Notes: a model not told the origin generated them from the sequence alone. A stretch of 64,000 bases of DNA from Micromonospora sp. NBC_01740 (GCF_035920365.1 NZ_CP109150.1:620001-684000), one strand, 5' to 3'. Positions 38,825 to 49,756 are shown, counted from the stretch's first letter. Translations and numbers: made by a program.

Positions 38825-39682
38825 TCAGCCCTCCTGCTGCGTTTCTGCCGCGGCGGCGACGGCGGCGGGATCCACCGCGTCACCACTCGGCGTCTCGGCC
38901 TGCTGCGCGATGGTCGTCGCGGCGGCGGCCCGGCCGGCCTCGGTCCCGCCGGCGGTCGTGCCGGACGAGCCGGACCGACCACGGCGCGGCCGCTCCGGGC
39001 GGTCGCCACGGTCACGGCGCGGACGCGACGGAGCCTCGGTCGGGGTCTCCCGGCCCGGCACCGCGTCGCCCTTGTAGATCCAGACCTTCACGCCGATCCG
39101 GCCGAAGCTCGTACGGGCCTCGAAGAAGCCGTACTCGATGTTGGCCCGCAGCGTGTGCAGCGGAACCCGGCCCTCGCGGTAGAACTCGGTCCGGCTCATC
39201 TCGGCGCCGCCGAGGCGACCCGAGACCTGGACCCGGATGCCCTTGCAGACCGGGTTCTTCATCGCGGACTGCATGGCCTTGCGCATCGCCCGACGGAAGC
39301 TGACCCGGCTGGAGAGCTGCTCGGCCACACCCTGTGCGACGAGCTGCGCGTCCGACTCGGGGTTCTTCACCTCGATGATGTTCAGCTGGACCTGCTTGCC
39401 GGTCAGCTTCTCGAGCTCGCCGCGGATCCGGTCGGCCTCCGCACCCTTACGGCCGATGACGATGCCCGGCCGGGCGGTGTGGATGTCGACGCGGACCCGG
39501 TCGCGGGTGCGCTCGATGTCGACCTTGGAGATGCCGGCGCGCTCGAGGCCCTTGGACATCATGCGGCGGATCTTGACATCCTCGCCGATGTAGTCCTTGT
39601 AGAGCTTGTCCGCGAACCAGCGGGACTTCCAGTCGGTCGAGATGCCGAGCCGGAACCCGTGCGGGTGAACCTTCTGACCCAT
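38825..39682 (-). CDS. rpsC: 30S ribosomal protein S3
   Basis: At 285 residues it is about 60 longer than E. coli S3. The KH domain ([20 protein letters not shown] at the end of the core and [20 protein letters not shown]) is normal. The extra C-terminus is rich in Arg/Pro then Ala/Glu/Gln. ATG at 39682 overlaps the rplV stop (TAATG). Confidence 0.98.
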   Translation of the reverse strand: MGQKVHPHGFRLGISTDWKSRWFADKLYKDYIGEDVKIRRMMSKGLERAGISKVDIERTRDRVRVDIHTARPGIVIGRKGAEADRIRGELEKLTGKQVQLNIIEVKNPESDAQLVAQGVAEQLSSRVSFRRAMRKAMQSAMKNPVCKGIRVQVSGRLGGAEMSRTEFYREGRVPLHTLRANIEYGFFEARTSFGRIGVKVWIYKGDAVPGRETPTEAPSRPRRDRGDRPERPRRGRSGSSGTTAGGTEAGRAAAATTIAQQAETPSGDAVDPAAVAAAAETQQEG

Positions 39683-40140
39683 TACTCGGCGTCCTCCGTC
39701 TTGCTCTGCGTCTCGGCCGGCTCCGCCTGCTTCGCCGGGGCAGCCTTCTTCGCGGCCGCCTTCTTCGGCGCGGCCGGCGCCACCGCCTCCACCGCGACGG
39801 TGATGTGGCAGGTGCGCTTGCGGATCCGGTACGCCCGGCCCTGCGCCCGCGGCTGGAACCGCTTCATGGTCGGGCCCTCGTCGACGTACGCCTCGCTGAC
39901 GAGCAGCGCGTCGGGGTCCAGCCGCTCGTTGTTCTCCGCGTTGGCGATGGCGCTCGCGAGCACCTTGTACACCTGCTCGCTCGCAGCCTGCGGCGCGAAC
40001 TGCAGCACCGTGAGCGCCTCCTTCGCGGGCAGGCCGCGGACGAGGTTGACCACCCGGCGCGCCTTCATCGGCGAGATGCGCACGTGCCGCGCAATCGCCC
40101 GCGCGCCCGGAAGCACCGGAGCGTCGCCCTTTCCTGGCAT
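39682..40140 (-). CDS. rplV: 50S ribosomal protein L22
   Basis: The 152-residue protein has [20 protein letters not shown] and the tunnel hairpin loop [21 protein letters not shown] 35-residue Ala/Lys/Glu-rich tail ([18 protein letters not shown]) is extra compared with E. coli. The hairpin region is where macrolide-resistance changes occur; no insertion is seen. Confidence 0.98.
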   Translation of the reverse strand: MPGKGDAPVLPGARAIARHVRISPMKARRVVNLVRGLPAKEALTVLQFAPQAASEQVYKVLASAIANAENNERLDPDALLVSEAYVDEGPTMKRFQPRAQGRAYRIRKRTCHITVAVEAVAPAAPKKAAAKKAAPAKQAEPAETQSKTEDAE

Positions 40141-40180
40141 CGCTGTAACCCCTTGTTCCTCTATCCGTATGCCCGCGGCG

Positions 40181-40462
40181 TCAGCGCCGACGGCTCTTCC
40201 GGTCGTCCTTCTCGTGACCCTTGAACGTGCGGGTCAGCGCGAACTCGCCGAGCTTGTGCCCGACCATCGCCTCGGTCACGAACACCGGGACGTGCTTGCG
40301 TCCGTCGTGCACGGCGATCGTGTGGCCCAGCATCTCGGGGATGATCGTCGAGCGCCGCGACCAGGTCTTGATGACGTTCTTCGAGCCCTTGTCGTTCTGC
40401 GTCTCCACCTTCTTGAGCAGGTGGTCGTCGATGAACGGGCCCTTCTTCAGGCTGCGAGGCAT
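40181..40462 (-). CDS. rpsS: 30S ribosomal protein S19
   Basis: The 93-residue head protein reads [20 protein letters not shown] and [20 protein letters not shown], ending [20 protein letters not shown]. Length is normal. It sits 12 nt after rplB. Confidence 0.98.
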   Translation of the reverse strand: MPRSLKKGPFIDDHLLKKVETQNDKGSKNVIKTWSRRSTIIPEMLGHTIAVHDGRKHVPVFVTEAMVGHKLGEFALTRTFKGHEKDDRKSRRR

Positions 40463-40474
40463 GTCTTATCTCCC

Positions 40475-41314
40475 TCAGCCGCGCTTACGCGTGGCGTAGC
40501 GGCGGCGGACGATCAGCCGGTCACTCGGCTGGCCCTTACGACGGGTGCGGCCCTCGGGCTTACCCTGCGGGTTGACCGGGTGGCGACCACCGGAGGTCTT
40601 ACCCTCACCACCACCGTGCGGGTGGTCGACCGGGTTCATCGCGACACCACGGACGGTCGGGCGCTTGCCCTTCCACCGCATACGGCCGGCCTTGCCCCAG
40701 TTGATGTTCGACTGGTCGGCGTTGCCGATCTCGCCGATGCTGGCGCGGCAGCGGACGTCGACCCGCCGGATCTCGCCGGACGGCATGCGCAGGGTCGCGT
40801 ACACACCCTCACGGCCGAGCAGCTGGATGCCGACGCCGGCCGAGCGGGCCAGCTTGGCGCCGCCGCCCGGACGCAGCTCCACGTTGTGGATCGTGGTACC
40901 GACCGGGATGTTGCGCAGCGGCAGGTTGTTGCCCGGCTTGATGTCGGCGCCCGGACCCGACTCGACGCGGTCGCCCTGCTTCATGTCCTTCGGCGCGAGG
41001 ATGTAGCGCTTCTCGCCGTCGGCGTAGTGCAGCAGCGCGATGCGCGCGGTGCGGTTCGGGTCGTACTCGATGTGGGCGACCTTCGCCGGCACGCCGTCCT
41101 TGTCGACCCGCTTGAAGTCGATCAGACGGTACTGGCGCTTGTGGCCGCCACCGTGGTGCCGCGCGGTGATCCGGCCGTGGGCGTTACGCCCGCCCTTCTT
41201 CGGCAGCGGAGCCAGCAGCGACTTCTCGGGCGTCGACCGGGTGATCTCAGCGAAGTCGGCGACGCTGGAGCCACGCCGGCCCGGCGTCGTCGGCTTGTAC
41301 TTACGGATAGCCAT
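40475..41314 (-). CDS. rplB: 50S ribosomal protein L2
   Basis: The 279-residue protein has [20 protein letters not shown] and the C-terminal signature [20 protein letters not shown], where His is needed for peptidyl-transferase centre structure. ATG at 41314. Twelve nt separate it from rplW. Confidence 0.99.
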   Translation of the reverse strand: MAIRKYKPTTPGRRGSSVADFAEITRSTPEKSLLAPLPKKGGRNAHGRITARHHGGGHKRQYRLIDFKRVDKDGVPAKVAHIEYDPNRTARIALLHYADGEKRYILAPKDMKQGDRVESGPGADIKPGNNLPLRNIPVGTTIHNVELRPGGGAKLARSAGVGIQLLGREGVYATLRMPSGEIRRVDVRCRASIGEIGNADQSNINWGKAGRMRWKGKRPTVRGVAMNPVDHPHGGGEGKTSGGRHPVNPQGKPEGRTRRKGQPSDRLIVRRRYATRKRG

Positions 41315-41326
41315 TGTCTACACCCC

Positions 41327-41629
41327 TCAGCTGACCGGGCCGCCGAAGGCCTCGATACGGTCACCGTCAGCCAGCTTCACGATCGCCCGCTTGGTGGCCT
41401 TACGCTGCCCGAAACCGGTCTTGGTCCGCTTGCGCTTGCCCTGGCGGTTGAGCGTGTTGACCGTCAGGACGCGGACGTCGAAGATCTGCTGGATCGCGAT
41501 CTTGATCTCGGTCTTGTTCGCGTCCGGGTGCACCAGGAAGGTGTACCAGTTGCGGTTCAGCTCGCTGTAGCTCTTCTCCGAGACGACCGGCGCCACGATG
41601 ATGTCGCGCGGGTCGGCGATCGTGCTCAC
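41327..41629 (-). CDS. rplW: 50S ribosomal protein L23
   Basis: The 100-residue tunnel-exit protein reads [20 protein letters not shown] and [20 protein letters not shown]. It docks trigger factor and SRP. GTG at 41629 overlaps the rplD stop (GTGA). Confidence 0.98.
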   Translation of the reverse strand: MSTIADPRDIIVAPVVSEKSYSELNRNWYTFLVHPDANKTEIKIAIQQIFDVRVLTVNTLNRQGKRKRTKTGFGQRKATKRAIVKLADGDRIEAFGGPVS

Positions 41630-42276
41630 TTGCCACCCTCCTCGGTGGTCTCGGCGGGAACACCCAGGAACTCGTCCAGGGCGTCCTTGGTGAAGACCAC
41701 GTCGTCGGCCACCAGCACGTCGTACGTGTTGAGCTGGCCGGCCTCGATCAGGTGCACCCGCGGCTCGTTGCGCAGCGACACCCAGTTCAGCTCGTCGGTG
41801 CTGCTCAGCACGACCAGGACCCGACGGGCCTCGGTCAGCTTGGTCAGCGTGGCCAGGGCGGCCTTGGTCGACGGCTTCTCACCCGAGACGAACGCCTCGA
41901 CGACGTGCACCTGCCCGGCGCGGGCCCGGTCGGAGAGGGCGCCACGCAGGGCGGCGGCCTTCATCTTCTTCGGGGTCCGCTGGCTGTAGTCGCGCGGCAC
42001 GGGGCCGTGCACGACGCCACCGCCGGCGAACTGCGGCGCGCGGATCGAGCCCTGCCGGGCGCGACCGGTGCCCTTCTGCTTGTACGGCTTCTTGCCGCCA
42101 CCGGCGACCTCGCCGCGGGTCTTGACCTTGTGCGTGCCCTGCCGGGCCGCCGCGAGCTGGGCCACCACGACCTGGTGCATCAGCGCGACGTTGGCCTGGA
42201 CGTCGAAGATGTCGGCGGGCAGCTCGACGGAGCCGCTCTTGGAGCCTTCGACGGTGAGGACGTCAACGGTGGTCAC
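41626..42276 (-). CDS. rplD: 50S ribosomal protein L4
   Basis: The 216-residue protein has the tunnel loop [20 protein letters not shown] and the [19 protein letters not shown] block. In E. coli L4 also represses the S10 operon through its leader; the long rpsJ leader here could allow similar control, which is unproven. GTG at 42276 overlaps the rplC end. Confidence 0.98.
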   Translation of the reverse strand: MTTVDVLTVEGSKSGSVELPADIFDVQANVALMHQVVVAQLAAARQGTHKVKTRGEVAGGGKKPYKQKGTGRARQGSIRAPQFAGGGVVHGPVPRDYSQRTPKKMKAAALRGALSDRARAGQVHVVEAFVSGEKPSTKAALATLTKLTEARRVLVVLSSTDELNWVSLRNEPRVHLIEAGQLNTYDVLVADDVVFTKDALDEFLGVPAETTEEGGK

Positions 42277-42938
42277 TTGGCCGCACCGCCCTTCTTCGCC
42301 TTGGTCTTGGCCGCGGTACGGACCAGGACCAGCGCGCCCTTGGGGCCGGGAATGGCGCCACGGACGAGCAGGAGGTTGTTCTCGGTGTCGACCGCCTGGA
42401 CGGTCAGGTTCTGCACGGTGTAGCGCACGCCACCCATGCGGCCGGCCATCCGGGTGCCCTTGAAGACACGACCCGGGGTGGCGCAGGCGCCGATGGAGCC
42501 CGGCGAGCGGTGCTTGCGCTCGACACCGTGGCTGGCGCGCAGACCGTGGAAGCCGTGCCGCTTCATCGGGCCGGCGTAGCCCTTGCCCTTGGTCTTGCCG
42601 GTCACGTCGATGGAGACGCCGACCGGGAACTCCTCGACCGTGATCTCCTGGCCGAGCGAGTAGTCCGCCGCGTCGGCGGTGCGCAGCTCGACGATGTGCC
42701 GGCGCGGCGCGACGTCGGCCTTCGCGTAGTGCCCGCTGATCGGCTTCTTGACCTTGCGCGGGTCGATCGTGCCGTACGCGAGCTGGACCGCGGAGTAACC
42801 GTCCTTCTCGGCGCTACGAACCTGGCTGATGACGCACGGGCCGGCCTCGACCACGGTCACCGGGACAACACGGTTGTTGTCCCAGACCTGGGTCATGCCG
42901 AGCTTGGCGCCCAGGATCCCCTTGACTTGCCTGTCCAT
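42273..42938 (-). CDS. rplC: 50S ribosomal protein L3
   Basis: The 221-residue protein reads [20 protein letters not shown] and carries the extension [20 protein letters not shown] that reaches the peptidyl-transferase centre, then [23 protein letters not shown] at 42938, 11 nt after rpsJ. It is an assembly initiator. Confidence 0.99.
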   Translation of the reverse strand: MDRQVKGILGAKLGMTQVWDNNRVVPVTVVEAGPCVISQVRSAEKDGYSAVQLAYGTIDPRKVKKPISGHYAKADVAPRRHIVELRTADAADYSLGQEITVEEFPVGVSIDVTGKTKGKGYAGPMKRHGFHGLRASHGVERKHRSPGSIGACATPGRVFKGTRMAGRMGGVRYTVQNLTVQAVDTENNLLLVRGAIPGPKGALVLVRTAAKTKAKKGGAAK

Positions 42939-42949
42939 TTGTCCGGTCC

Positions 42950-43258
42950 CTACAGCTTGATCTCGATGTCGACGCCAGCCGGCAGGTCGAGGCGCATGAG
43001 CGAGTCGACCGTCTTCGGGGTCGGGTCGATGATGTCGATCAGCCGCTTGTGCGTGCGCATCTCGAAGTGCTCGCGCGAGTCCTTGTACTTGTGCGGCGAG
43101 CGGATAACGCAGAAACGGTTGATCTCCGTGGGCAGCGGCACCGGGCCCGCGACCTGCGCCCCGGTACGCGTCACCGTCTCGACGATCTTCCGAGCCGAGG
43201 AGTCGACGACCTCGTGGTCATAGGCCTTGAGCCGGATGCGGATCTTCTGTCCCGCCAT
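42950..43258 (-). CDS. rpsJ: 30S ribosomal protein S10
   Basis: The 102-residue protein [20 protein letters not shown] through [12 protein letters not shown] is the NusE partner in antitermination. ATG at 43258 is the family start; a longer frame has no matching residues. It opens the S10 cluster after a 350-nt gap following tuf. Confidence 0.98.
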
Positions 43259-43608
43259 GGTGGCTTCTGTTCCTTCTCTCGATGCCGCTGTGTTGCGGGC
43301 GCCTGTACCGGCTGGCACAGGCCCACTTCGCCGACCCCCGCGGTCGGGCGTGTCGCGCCCTCGGGCCAGGCTCCGCCCCGGGACTCCGGAGCGACTCTGA
43401 CCGCGCGGTGGGTCAAGGCGTCGATCGCACTACCGCGACCTGAACGCCGTGCGAGGGTGGTTGGCGGACGGGCCGCCAACCACCCTACGCTCGACTGCTC
43501 TGCCACCCGGAGGTTCAGCGAAAGCCGAACACAGGCAGCGAACTGTCGTTACGCAACCTGACTAGTATGCCGCACGACCGGCGGCGGGTCTAATCGGGGT
43601 TACCTAGC
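43259..43608 (-). promoter_or_regulatory. S10 operon leader and tuf downstream region
   Basis: No gene is seen in these 350 nt. On the minus strand TAGACC (43587-43592), 17 nt, then CATACT (43564-43569) makes a candidate sigma70 promoter directly after the tuf stop. A transcript from it would have a leader of about 300 nt. In that leader is the perfect 13-bp hairpin at 43455-43485. The leader could allow attenuation; that is inference. Confidence 0.4.
43455..43485 (-). terminator. Perfect 13-bp hairpin between tuf and rpsJ
   Basis: GGGTGGTTGGCGG (43455-43467) pairs with CCGCCAACCACCC (43473-43485) around ACGGG. It either ends the tuf transcript or attenuates the S10 transcript. Confidence 0.7.
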
Positions 43609-44802
43609 TCACTTGATGATCTTGGTGACGAACCCGGCGCCGACGGTGCGGCCACCCTCGCGGATCGCGAACTTGAGGTTCTCCTCCATGGCGATGGGCT
43701 GGATCAGCTTCACCGTCATGGTGGTGTTGTCACCCGGCATGACCATCTCGGTGCCCTCGGGGAGGGTGACGACACCGGTGACGTCCGTGGTCCGGAAGTA
43801 GAACTGCGGACGGTAGTTCTGGAAGAACGGGGTGTGGCGGCCACCCTCCTCCTTGGAGAGGATGTAGACCGTCGCCTCGAACTCCGTGTGCGGGGTCGTG
43901 GTGCCCGGCTTGATGACGACCATGCCGCGCTCGACGTCCTCGCGCTTGATGCCACGCAGCAGCAGACCGACGTTCTCGCCCGCGCGGGCCTCGTCGAGCA
44001 GCTTGCGGAACATCTCGATGCCGGTGCAGGTGGTCTTCATCGACTTCTCGCGGATGCCGACGATCTCCACCTCCTCGTTCGGCTTGAGCACGCCACGCTC
44101 GGCGCGGCCGGTGACGACCGTGCCACGACCGGTGATCGTGAAGACGTCCTCGATGGGCATGAGGAACGGCTTCTCGGTCTCGCGCTCCGGCTGCGGGATC
44201 GCGGTGTCGACCGCGGTCATCAGGTCCAGCAGCTTGCCGGTCCACTCGGGGTCACCCTCGAGGGCCTTCAGCGCCGAGACCCGCACGACCGGCAGGTCGT
44301 CGCCCGGGTACTCCTGGTTCGACAGCAGCTCACGGACCTCGAGCTCGACGAGCTCCAGGAGCTCCTCGTCGTCGACCATGTCGCTCTTGTTGAGCGCCAC
44401 GACGATGTACGGCACGCCGACCTGGCGGGCCAGCAGCACGTGCTCGCGGGTCTGCGGCATCGGGCCGTCGGTCGCCGCGACCACCAGGATCGCGCCGTCC
44501 ATCTGGGCGGCACCGGTGATCATGTTCTTGATGTAGTCGGCGTGACCGGGGCAGTCGACGTGCGCGTAGTGCCGCGCCTCGGTCTGGTACTCGACGTGCG
44601 CGATGGAGATCGTGATGCCGCGGGCCTTCTCCTCCGGCGCCTTGTCGATCTCGTCGAACGGCGTGTACGGGTTCAGGTCCGGGTACTGGTCGTGCAGGAC
44701 CTTGGTGATGGCCGCCGTCAGCGTCGTCTTACCGTGGTCGATGTGACCAATGGTGCCGATGTTGACGTGCGGCTTAGTCCGCTCGAACTTCGCCTTCGCC
44801 AC
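43609..44802 (-). CDS. tuf: Elongation factor Tu
   Basis: The 397-residue GTPase has G1 [10 protein letters not shown]3 [13 protein letters not shown]4 [11 protein letters not shown] and G5 SALKALEGD, followed by the two beta-barrel domains ([20 protein letters not shown]). GTG at 44802 has AGGAGG 6 nt upstream and gives the normal length; a longer open frame upstream has no matching residues. A hairpin separates it from fusA. Confidence 0.99.
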   Translation of the reverse strand: MAKAKFERTKPHVNIGTIGHIDHGKTTLTAAITKVLHDQYPDLNPYTPFDEIDKAPEEKARGITISIAHVEYQTEARHYAHVDCPGHADYIKNMITGAAQMDGAILVVAATDGPMPQTREHVLLARQVGVPYIVVALNKSDMVDDEELLELVELEVRELLSNQEYPGDDLPVVRVSALKALEGDPEWTGKLLDLMTAVDTAIPQPERETEKPFLMPIEDVFTITGRGTVVTGRAERGVLKPNEEVEIVGIREKSMKTTCTGIEMFRKLLDEARAGENVGLLLRGIKREDVERGMVVIKPGTTTPHTEFEATVYILSKEEGGRHTPFFQNYRPQFYFRTTDVTGVVTLPEGTEMVMPGDNTTMTVKLIQPIAMEENLKFAIREGGRTVGAGFVTKIIK

Positions 44803-44951
44803 TGGGTCCTCCTGTGGACTTCTTGGTTCGTACGCCCGGCGCGCCGGTCGGCGCTTAGGACTCTGTCGACAGCCTTTCCGGCCTGACGGCCGGAGAGCTT
44901 TGGTGGGTTCTGCGGCGATGAAGCCTACAGGCCCGGTCTCACGCGTTCCGA

Positions 44952-44995
44952 CCGAGGTGGTCGCGGGCGGGAGCACCCTCCCGCGACCGCCTCGG
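44952..44995 (-). terminator. 16-bp hairpin between fusA and tuf
   Basis: Arms 44952-44967 and 44980-44995 pair with one mismatch around a 12-nt loop. It lies just after fusA on the minus strand and is a likely partial terminator before tuf. Confidence 0.7.
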
Positions 44996-45019
44996 ATCAT
45001 CGATCACGTCAGGTGAGGG

Positions 45020-47116
45020 TCACTCACCCGTCGCCTTGGCGATGATCTCCTTCGCGACCGAGGACGGAACCTCGGCGTAGGAGTCGAACTGCATGCTGTA
45101 GCTAGCCCGGCCCTGGGTCTTCGACCGCAGGTCGCCGACGTAGCCGAACATCTCCGACAACGGCACCAGAGCCTTGACGACGCGGGCGCCGCTGCGCTCC
45201 TCCATCGCCTGGATGATGCCGCGGCGGGAGTTGAGGTCGCCGATGACGTCACCCATGTTCTCCTCAGGAGTGGTGACCTCAACGGCCATCATCGGCTCGA
45301 GGAGCGCGGGGTCGGCCTTGCGGGCCGCCTCCTTCATCACCATCGAGCCGGCGATCTTGAATGCCATTTCCGACGAGTCGACCTCGTGGTACTGGCCGTC
45401 CAGCAGGGTGAGCTTGACACCCACCAGCGGGAAGCCGGCGAGGATGCCGTACTGCATGGCGTCCTGCGCGCCCGCGTCCACCGACGGGATGAACTCCCGG
45501 GGGATGCGGCCACCGGTGACGGCGTTGGCGAACTCGTAGGTCGGGGCGTCGTTGCCGAGCGGCAGCGGCTCCAGGCTGATGATCACCCGGGCGTACTGGC
45601 CGGAACCACCGGTCTGCTTCTTGTGGGTGTACTCGACCTTGTCCACCTTGCGGCGGATGGTCTCGCGGTACGCCACCTGCGGCTTACCGATGTTGGCCTC
45701 GACGTTGAACTCGCGGCGCATCCGGTCGACCAGGATGTCCAGGTGCAGCTCGCCCATGCCGGAGATGACCGTCTGACCGGTCTGGTCGTCCAGCTTGACG
45801 CGGAAGGTCGGGTCCTCCTCGGCCAGCCGCTGGATGGCGGTGCTGAGCTTCTCCTGGTCGGCCTTGGTCTTCGGCTCGATGGCGACCTCGATGACCGGCT
45901 CCGGGAAGGTCATCGACTCCAGGATGACCGGGTTCGCCGGGTCGCACAGGGTGTCACCGGTGGTGGTCTGCTTGAGACCCTGCACCGCGATGATGTCGCC
46001 AGCCTGAGCCGAGCTGCGCTCTTCCCGCTTGTTGGCGTGCATCTGGTAGATCTTGCCGATCCGCTCCTTGCGGTCCTTGGTGGAGTTGACCACCTGGGAG
46101 CCGGACTCGAGCGTGCCGGAGTAGATCCGCACGTAGGTGAGCTTGCCGAGGTGCTTGTCCGTCTGGATCTTGAAGGCGAGGCCCGAGAAGGGCTCCGACT
46201 TCGACGGCTTCCGCTGCAGCGGGGTCTCGCCGTCGGTGGCCGTACCCTCGATCGCGGGGATGTCCAGCGGCGACGGCAGGTACGCGATGACCGCGTCCAG
46301 CATCGGCTGGATGCCCTTGTTCTTGAAGGCGGTGCCGGTGAGGACCGGGTTGGCCTTGCCGGCGATGGTGGCCCGACGGATGGCGTCCTTCATCTCCTCG
46401 ACGGAGATCTCCTCGCCCTCCAGGTACTTCTCCATCACCGCGTCGTCGACGTCGGCCAGGGTCTCCACCAGCTTCTCGCGCCACTCCGCGGCGGAGTCGG
46501 CGAGGTCGGCCGGGATCTCCTCGATCGCGTAGTCCTCACCCTTCTGCGTCTCGCCGCGCCAGGTGAGGGCCCGCATCTCGACCAGGTCGACCACGCCGAT
46601 GAAGTCGGACTCGGCGCCGATCGGGATCTGGAGGACCAGCGGGGTGGCGTTGAGCCGGTCGATCATCATCTGCACGCAGCGGAAGAAGTCGGCACCGGTC
46701 CGGTCGAGCTTGTTGACGAAGCACATCCGGGGGACGTTGTACTTGTCCGCCTGCCGCCAGACGTTCTCCGTCTGCGGCTCCACGCCGGCGACACCGTCGT
46801 AGACCGCGACCGCGCCGTCCAGCACCCGCAGCGACCGCTCGACCTCGACCGTGAAGTCGACGTGGCCGGGCGTGTCGATGATCTGGATCGTGTGGCCCTT
46901 CCACTCACACTTGGTAGCAGCGGAGGTGATGGTGATACCACGCTCCTGCTCCTGCTCCATCCAGTCCATGACGGCACCGCCCTCGTGGACCTCACCGATC
47001 TTGTACGTGATGCCGGTGTAGAACAGGATCCGCTCGGTGGTGGTGGTCTTACCGGCATCGATGTGGGCCATGATGCCGATGTTGCGTACGTTGGCGAGCG
47101 CGTCTGCGGCGGCCAC
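45020..47116 (-). CDS. fusA: Elongation factor G
   Basis: The 698-residue translocase has G1 [11 protein letters not shown]2/G3 [21 protein letters not shown]4 [10 protein letters not shown], and domains II-V with [20 protein letters not shown] and the C-terminal [21 protein letters not shown] at 47116 has AGGGA upstream. It follows rpsG across a 13-bp hairpin. Length is normal for the canonical FusA. Confidence 0.99.
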   Translation of the reverse strand: MAAADALANVRNIGIMAHIDAGKTTTTERILFYTGITYKIGEVHEGGAVMDWMEQEQERGITITSAATKCEWKGHTIQIIDTPGHVDFTVEVERSLRVLDGAVAVYDGVAGVEPQTENVWRQADKYNVPRMCFVNKLDRTGADFFRCVQMMIDRLNATPLVLQIPIGAESDFIGVVDLVEMRALTWRGETQKGEDYAIEEIPADLADSAAEWREKLVETLADVDDAVMEKYLEGEEISVEEMKDAIRRATIAGKANPVLTGTAFKNKGIQPMLDAVIAYLPSPLDIPAIEGTATDGETPLQRKPSKSEPFSGLAFKIQTDKHLGKLTYVRIYSGTLESGSQVVNSTKDRKERIGKIYQMHANKREERSSAQAGDIIAVQGLKQTTTGDTLCDPANPVILESMTFPEPVIEVAIEPKTKADQEKLSTAIQRLAEEDPTFRVKLDDQTGQTVISGMGELHLDILVDRMRREFNVEANIGKPQVAYRETIRRKVDKVEYTHKKQTGGSGQYARVIISLEPLPLGNDAPTYEFANAVTGGRIPREFIPSVDAGAQDAMQYGILAGFPLVGVKLTLLDGQYHEVDSSEMAFKIAGSMVMKEAARKADPALLEPMMAVEVTTPEENMGDVIGDLNSRRGIIQAMEERSGARVVKALVPLSEMFGYVGDLRSKTQGRASYSMQFDSYAEVPSSVAKEIIAKATGE

Positions 47117-47156
47117 TTCAATCCCTACTTATCGTCGTCTCGACACAACTGGTGGC

Positions 47157-47186
47157 GGTTCCGGCGCCCTCGCGGGCGCCGGAACC
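47157..47186 (-). terminator. Perfect 13-bp hairpin between rpsG and fusA
   Basis: GGTTCCGGCGCCC (47157-47169) pairs with GGGCGCCGGAACC (47174-47186) around TCGC. It lies inside the str operon; partial termination or processing is likely. Confidence 0.65.
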
Positions 47187-47192
47187 AGGGTG

Positions 47193-47663
47193 TTACCAGC
47201 GGTAGTGCGCGAAGGCCTTGTTGGACTCGGCCATCTTGTGCGTGTCCTCGCGCCGCTTGACGGCGGCACCGAGGCCGTTGCTCGCGTCCAGCAGCTCGTT
47301 CATCAGCCGCTCGATCATGGTCTTCTCACGACGGGCGCGGGAGTAGGTGACCAGCCAGCGCAGGCCCAGGGTGGTCGCCCGGGCGGGGCGGACCTCGACC
47401 GGGACCTGGTAGGTGGCGCCACCGACGCGGCGGCTACGCACCTCGAGAGTCGGCTTGACGTTGTCCATCGCCCGCTTGAGGGTGACGACCGGGTCGGTGC
47501 CGGACTTCTCACGGCAGCCCTCGAGGGCGGCGTAGACGATGCGCTCGGCGAGCTGACGCTTACCGCGCAGGAGGATCTTGTTCACCAACTGGGTGACCAG
47601 CGGCGAGTTGTACACCGGGTCAGCGACCAGCGGCTTCCGCGGAGCGGGTCCCTTACGCGGCAT
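47193..47663 (-). CDS. rpsG: 30S ribosomal protein S7
   Basis: The 156-residue head-assembly protein reads [20 protein letters not shown] and has [20 protein letters not shown] and [23 protein letters not shown] at 47663 is one base after the rpsL stop; a longer frame has no matching residues. In E. coli S7 is the repressor of the str operon. Confidence 0.98.
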   Translation of the reverse strand: MPRKGPAPRKPLVADPVYNSPLVTQLVNKILLRGKRQLAERIVYAALEGCREKSGTDPVVTLKRAMDNVKPTLEVRSRRVGGATYQVPVEVRPARATTLGLRWLVTYSRARREKTMIERLMNELLDASNGLGAAVKRREDTHKMAESNKAFAHYRW

Positions 47664-47664
47664 G

Positions 47665-48039
47665 TCAGCTCTTCTCCTTCTTCGCGCCGTAACGGCTGCG
47701 CGCCTGCTTGCGGTTGCGGACACCCTGGGTGTCCAGCGAACCGCGGACGATCTTGTAACGCACGCCGGGGAGGTCCTTCACCCGGCCGCCGCGGACGAGC
47801 ACGATCGAGTGCTCCTGCAGGTTGTGGCCGACGCCCGGGATGTAGGCGGTCACCTCGATCTGGCTGCTGAGCTTGACACGAGCGACCTTGCGCAGCGCCG
47901 AGTTCGGCTTCTTCGGGGTGGTGGTGTACACGCGGGTGCACACGCCGCGCCGCTGAGGGGAACCCTTCAGCGCCGGGGTCTTGGTCTTACTCGTCTTAGC
48001 CTGGCGGCCCTTTCGGACCAGCTGCTGGATCGTGGGCAC
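47665..48039 (-). CDS. rpsL: 30S ribosomal protein S12
   Basis: The 124-residue decoding-centre protein reads [20 protein letters not shown]. The streptomycin-determining lysines are wild type: Lys43 in [11 protein letters not shown] and Lys88 in [15 protein letters not shown] at 48039 has GGAGA upstream. It is first in the str operon, with a promoter 300 nt upstream. Confidence 0.99.
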   Translation of the reverse strand: MPTIQQLVRKGRQAKTSKTKTPALKGSPQRRGVCTRVYTTTPKKPNSALRKVARVKLSSQIEVTAYIPGVGHNLQEHSIVLVRGGRVKDLPGVRYKIVRGSLDTQGVRNRKQARSRYGAKKEKS

Positions 48040-48532
48040 CGGGTTTCTCCGCTCCCTTCGACCGCCTGGTGGCGGCCGCACCGTCTGCCGTAGCCGACCA
48101 GATGGTCGACTCTCCTACATTCCGACCAGGGCCACCTCGCGGTGGTCCCGGCACCCGCGGTCGGGCGTGTCGCCCAGCTCACGGCCCCGCCGCCGACGCT
48201 CGCGCGTTGTCGACGGGGTCTTGCACCGGCGCACGGCAGGCCGCGCGCCGGATCTTTGGCTTTGTCGTGCTCCCACGCGATCTCCGGCTCACCGGATCCA
48301 GCGCACGCACGAGTTGCCCGGGCTGGCCCGGGCACAAGGGGAAAGAGTACCTACCACAACCGCACAGGTCAAAACGGAGCGGCCTGCGGAGCGTCCACCG
48401 CCTGCCGATCGAACCCGTCGCGCCTACCCGCCCGTGGTGGGCACCTACGGACCCAAGTGTACCGGCTTCCGCGCGGACCGGCCCGTCGACCCCGTCACGG
48501 CCGCCGTCACGCCTCACGGGCGGGCGCGGGCG
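48040..48532 (-). promoter_or_regulatory. str operon leader region
   Basis: No gene is seen in these 493 nt. It holds the rpsL leader of about 300 nt, the promoter at 48344-48372, and about 160 nt of sequence downstream of the DUF4190-like gene with no clear terminator. Confidence 0.5.
48344..48372 (-). promoter_or_regulatory. Sigma70-type promoter of rpsL-rpsG-fusA
   Basis: On the minus strand TTGACC (48367-48372), a 17-nt spacer, and TACTCT (48344-48349). Both hexamers and the spacing fit HrdB-type promoters. The start site would be near 48337, giving a leader of about 300 nt. Confidence 0.7.
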
Positions 48533-49267
48533 TCACCCGAGCGTCAGCAGCAACGCCAGCCCCAGGCCGAGCAGGCTGAGCAGCAGCCCCGCCCCGCCAC
48601 AGCTGACGCCGGCCACCGCCAGGCCCCGCCCGGTGAACCGGACCGCCGGCGGGGCGGCCGGACGCCGGATCTGCCGCATCCCCAGCAGGCCGGCCACGAC
48701 GGCGCCCGCGCCGGCCAGGACGCCCAGCACCGTGAAGGCGCCGGCCGCCCAGGCGCCGCCCACGCCGCCGACCGCGCCGACACAGATCACGAGCAACGCG
48801 ACAAGCGTCGAGACGATCCCGGCCACCAGCGAACCCACGGCCAGGCCGGAGGTGACCGGCGGCACGTCGAGGTGCACCACGCCGAAGGACGTGCCCGCGA
48901 CCGGGTCGACCCGCTTCGGCGGCCGGGCGGCCTCGCGCGGCGGCGATGGCGGGGCGAACGGGCCCGGACCCCACCCCGGGGCCGGCGACGGCCCCCCTGC
49001 CCCGGGCGAGGCACCCCACGGGGACACCGACGACGGGCCCGGGACCCCTGCCCCGGGCGAGGCGCCCCAGGGCGACGCCGGCGGCGGGCCCGGGTCCCCT
49101 CCCCCGGACGGGGCGTTCATGGGCGCCACCGGCGGCGGGTACCCCGGCGCGACGGACGGAGTGCCCGCGTCGGGTCGCGCCCACGGCGTCCCGCCGGGCG
49201 GGGCGTCGGGATGCGCGGCGGGGTGCGCCACGGGATCGCCGCCCGGGTAGCGCGCCGGTTCCGTCAC
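48533..49267 (-). CDS. DUF4190-like small membrane protein
   Basis: The product is about 244 residues. The first ~130 are Pro/Gly/Ala-rich with two SPWGASPGAG repeats. The last ~110 contain hydrophobic segments in the DUF4190 layout: SGLAVGSLVAGIVSTLVALL, AFTVLGVLAGAGAVVAGLLG, and a final LLLSLLGLGLALLLTLG helix. The short RQIRR between helices is typical. GTG at 49267 has AGGAGG 5 nt upstream. Function is unknown. It lies between the rpoBC and str clusters, transcribed in the same direction. Confidence 0.75.
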   Translation of the reverse strand: MTEPARYPGGDPVAHPAAHPDAPPGGTPWARPDAGTPSVAPGYPPPVAPMNAPSGGGDPGPPPASPWGASPGAGVPGPSSVSPWGASPGAGGPSPAPGWGPGPFAPPSPPREAARPPKRVDPVAGTSFGVVHLDVPPVTSGLAVGSLVAGIVSTLVALLVICVGAVGGVGGAWAAGAFTVLGVLAGAGAVVAGLLGMRQIRRPAAPPAVRFTGRGLAVAGVSCGGAGLLLSLLGLGLALLLTLG

Positions 49268-49384
49268 GGGTCCTCCTGTCGACGTCTCGGCGTCCACCGC
49301 CGCGCGACGGACACCGGGCCAGGCTACCGCCGCCGGCCCGACGGCCCGCGCCCGGCGCGAGACCCGTTCCGCTCGGGCGGTCGG

Positions 49385-49756
49385 TCAGTCCATGTTCGGT
49401 GCGAAGTCCTGCCCGTAGGGCGTGTCGGCGAGCCGGACCACCCCGAGCACCACCGCGGCCACCACGCTGACGGCGACGAGCACCAGGCCCGTCCAGGCCA
49501 GCCGCTCCCCCCGCCGCAGCCAGGCGGAGCCGGTCAGGAAACCCCCCGAGGCGTACGCCTCCCGGCGCGCCTGGCGGGCGAGCTGGAGCGCCACCGTGGC
49601 CGGCACCACGCCGCCGATGAACAGGCCGGTCAGCGCGCCGATCAGGCCGAGTGCGAAGACCGCCCGCGCCTTGGTGGCCCGGGCCGGGTCCGGGTCGAGC
49701 GGATGGCGGGGCAGCCCCGGCTGGGCGACGGGCGCCTGCCCGGGTGCGGTCGTCAT
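49385..49756 (-). CDS. Small two-helix membrane protein (DUF4190-like)
   Basis: The 123-residue protein has a Pro-rich N-terminus, a first hydrophobic segment AVFALGLIGALTGLFIGGVV and a second LAWTGLVLVAVSVVAAVVLG. Between them is QLARQARREAYASGG, which resembles the loop in the gene at 48533, so the two may be paralogues. ATG at 49756 has a GGGGG run upstream. Function unknown. Confidence 0.7.
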   Translation of the reverse strand: MTTAPGQAPVAQPGLPRHPLDPDPARATKARAVFALGLIGALTGLFIGGVVPATVALQLARQARREAYASGGFLTGSAWLRRGERLAWTGLVLVAVSVVAAVVLGVVRLADTPYGQDFAPNMD

